Below are positions 61,081-64,000 of a DNA stretch of 64,000 nt, piece after piece. Where the stretch lies: contig JAGYXB010000051.1 in NCBI GenBank assembly GCA_022495005.1, positions 1-64,000 of the forward strand. The letters are read 5' to 3'. This stretch comes from Rhyacophila brunnea (Eukaryota; Arthropoda; Insecta; Trichoptera; Rhyacophilidae). The translations under genes were made by a program, and so were the position numbers. The notes below the pieces were generated by a model that made no database searches, was not told the DNA's origin, and worked only from the letters and a program-made list of their open reading frames with translations. Positions within the stretch are counted from its first letter, which is position 1, and each line of letters starts with the position of its first letter.

Positions 61081-64000
61081 CGAAGAACTTGGACTAGATA
61101 ATATAGGCAAAAATTTTCTTCAACATATATTTTGTTTATAATATATAAGTAGTTGACTAATGCACGATGTGTTGAAGTCTAGTGATTTATATGCGGGGTG
61201 AGAGTGGTGTTGGTGAAAAATGATTTTAAGCATAAGTTACTCACTTTTTTTAAGACATTTAGTAATACATAAAACAAAAGAATCTTCTACACTTTAGGTG
61301 CAATGCACACTAAAATTTCACTCAACATCATCATGACCACAACCGCTTATGATATTGTAAGTTTCTCCCGTACACACAGCCCAGACAATGATGCGACGTG
61401 ACCTTTATGTCAAAACAGATAGACGTCATTGTACAACCAACAAAGAAACTGCGATGTTGTGTTGGCGTTTAAAAAATGAGAGGACAGAAATATTAGGATA
61501 ATTAATTGTCAATTAGAAATGTACGAATACACAGTATTCCAATTGTTGGAAGAATATTTCGTCACCTGAAATGTCGTTTCACTACGATCGTCGTCACTTG
61601 ACATTTTTGTTCTCTTGTGATCTGAAAAGTGACTGGAGAACTGTAAAATACTCGTAGTATGGGTGCGGTAGTGACGACTTTTTGAATTTCATACAAGCGA
61701 CATTGATGCTGCGTGCTTGAAAATATGTGACATCCAACATTAGACGTATTTTTAAATCAAAAATGTTGCGGTCTGTACGGAACTTTACATATGTTTCTTA
61801 CCAATAACATGACATCGAAAAATTCTACGTGTTGCAGTCGAGACGAGTTTGTATATATAACCCGGTTTAGGTAACTTTCGTCTTTTTGTCATAATATACG
61901 TATACTCTCTGGTTATATTTAAGGATGTAGCAAACACTTATTTATTTCTTCATTCAAGTATTTTAATTGTTGGTTTTATGCGTAAAACCTATCATGTGTA
62001 TATTCATACTACGATGTAGTAAGTTTATTTACCTTAATTTTATTGAGGGTCCATATATCTTGAGTATTTGTAATTACGTGTAGTTAATGGTGTACTGGTC
62101 CATTTAGAACAACACTTTGCGTTTTGAGCAAAATATGATGTAGTTTCGCTTAGTCAGAGTAGATATCTAGTGCATAATAAGGTTAAGCTATTTAGATTAG
62201 AGTAAGTTAGTTGTAGAATCTCGGTAACGAAGACAGACAACAGTGAAAGGAGACACTTTTGAATAAAGATGTGTTGCATGTCGCAAAATATATCTGTAGA
62301 AATAAATATAATATTTAGACCACACCGTTTATTATTTTAAAATTGGAAGCTTGTTCGTACTTATACTTACATTTAAATTATTATGTTGAATTAAATTACT
62401 AAGTTTGCCACGGATAGATTAGATATATTTACTTCATTTAACATGGTTTATATTATAATATAATATTATGTAATATGTTATACCACATTATTACACTATG
62501 GATACTTCTTTGTTTAATCAATCAAGTCAATTTAATAAATAAATTTATTTTCATTGCGCTTTGAAAATCCAAAAGTGAAAATTGCACAAAATCCGTTCCG
62601 ATCTTATCGGCAAAGTGCGGAAATTGGTAATAAAAAAATATGTTTTCCGACATTAATTTCTTAGATAGAATTTCATTCGATTTTGTAAGTAATTAAGTTA
62701 TTGCTATGGTCTGAATAAAGTAAAAAAAATGATTTTTACGCAAATAATTTGTTAATACAAAATCGTTATTATAAAACTGCAATAAATTAATAGCACTGGG
62801 ACGATATCTTCAATATGTGTTACTGATTTTATTTATTAAAAAAATATATTATGTCTCGAAAATGTTATCTTAAATGGCCAAAGAGTGTTGCCTTAATTAA
62901 TTTTGTAACTAAATTACAAATATTTTTGATAGGGTGGTTTGACGATATTTTATGATAAAGCCAATACATTTTTTAATTTAAATCATATGCTTTTAAAGTT
63001 GACAATAAATTATTGTTATTTGTTCCTATTTGGCTCAGCATTCTGGTTATATTGATTTGTTATCCAATTCGGAAACTCCGAAAGTTAGTGAAAAGCGGGA
63101 GCAAGGTCACAACATGCATTTTTAATATCATCGTCCTATCTTCCACAACCTAAAATATGTGTGTCTTGAACGGAATACCTACCTGTCTTACAATCAGGCC
63201 ATTAAAACCTTGGTCCTCTAACTTGTGTTTTTTTACACATTCTCGGCATGACTAGCAGTTATCCATGCGCTACACTGCGTTACCTGCTAAAGTCATTCAA
63301 TCAATATAGAATCGAGTAATTTGAAGACAAATCATATGTTTTTACTTTATTTGTTACTGTTCAGCAGTCCGAACCATATATTATGAAATATAGGGCGGAG
63401 CAAATATTCTAATATCATATAAAGAGTGTAACTAGATCACGGATATTTTTAACATTTAGTATCTTATACTTACCTGTTTTCTATCAGGAATATCTATTTA
63501 AAATAAATAATTTAAAAAAAACCTCACAATATAGGTACGAGTATATTAGAAATAAGCCTAGAGAAAATAGATAATTTAAATCAAATATATGTTTGAAACA
63601 AATACATGTTAAACATAATATTTGTAGCTGAAAATCAGGGTATATTATGTACAAAAAGAATACTTTAGAAAACGAACTTTAAGATTATTAAATTCTTTCT
63701 GTACCTTTATCAACATTTGGCTGTTTAATTTTAATAATAATTAAAGGTTTCAGATAAGAATAGACTCAAAAAGTGGATTTTCTTTGGAATATAATATGAT
63801 ATTTTAGATACAAAATATTCGTCTACTTAACTGGTTTTGAGATACATATATTATGAGTTGTTTTAATTTTCTCATTGCCACTGCATATTATTATACTATA
63901 TTCATTACTCGGACACATTAGAAATTATTTAAAATAAAACAAAAATATAAATATTTTAATAAATTATCATTGCATGGCTAAGTTTTACAAAAAAGCACCG
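61081..64000. other. AT-rich DNA, no supported gene
   Basis: Positions 61310-61870 are more balanced in composition and repeat strings such as gtgacgac and cgtcgtcac, which hint at a worn inverted-repeat element, but I could not define ends. The rest shows nothing recognisable. Confidence 0.35.

Noticed and set aside
1..64000. CRISPR array, bacterial operon or integrated virus
   Set aside because: No spaced direct repeats, no compact prokaryotic-style genes, and no viral structural or polymerase genes were seen; all polymerase-like frames belong to non-LTR retroelements.

Overview
The window is AT-rich eukaryotic DNA with few genes. The organism is almost certainly an insect. The evidence is relics of Jockey-like and RTE-like non-LTR retrotransposons, hAT elements with 8-bp target duplications, tRNA-headed SINE-like repeats, spliced secreted-protein exons and a degenerate (AACCT)n tract matching the insect telomere repeat TTAGG. 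Abundant 'taatattataatat' and 'gtaggtacctac' motifs suggest an aphid or other hemipteran; that is inference. No bacterial-style genes, CRISPR arrays or rRNAs were seen.

Left part (1-16 kb): one plausible host gene on the + strand. Exon 5484..5870 (signal peptide, four N-glycosylation sequons) and exon 13936..14412 (helical, very basic C-terminus) join in phase 0 across an 8 kb intron. They encode a secreted, four-cysteine, heavily glycosylated basic protein of about 287 residues. Its architecture recalls Unpaired-type JAK/STAT cytokines, which are very hard to find outside flies. A MITE-like inverted-repeat element carrying a CRE/E-box composite lies about 90 bp upstream of the first ATG.

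Middle (16-36.4 kb): mostly mobile-element debris. It holds three hAT-type elements with target duplications, paired MITEs, a dead Jockey-like element (23.2-25.7 kb, minus), a second Jockey relic, and an RTE-like reverse transcriptase fragment with an 11-bp target duplication nested in a TTAA-flanked inverted-repeat element (31.5-32.95 kb). A 194-bp foldback with a telomere-like core and a perfect 8-bp duplication lies at 36.2 kb.

Right part (36.6-64 kb): a probable first exon of a second secreted-protein gene (promoter-like Inr/DPE at 36680, signal peptide from 36961) whose remaining exons are uncertain. Beyond it are SINE-like copies, minisatellites, foldbacks and at least six 3' tails of RTE-like retroelements in AT-rich DNA. 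The two secreted-protein loci are the only host coding signals I can defend. Everything else of coding origin is transposon-derived.
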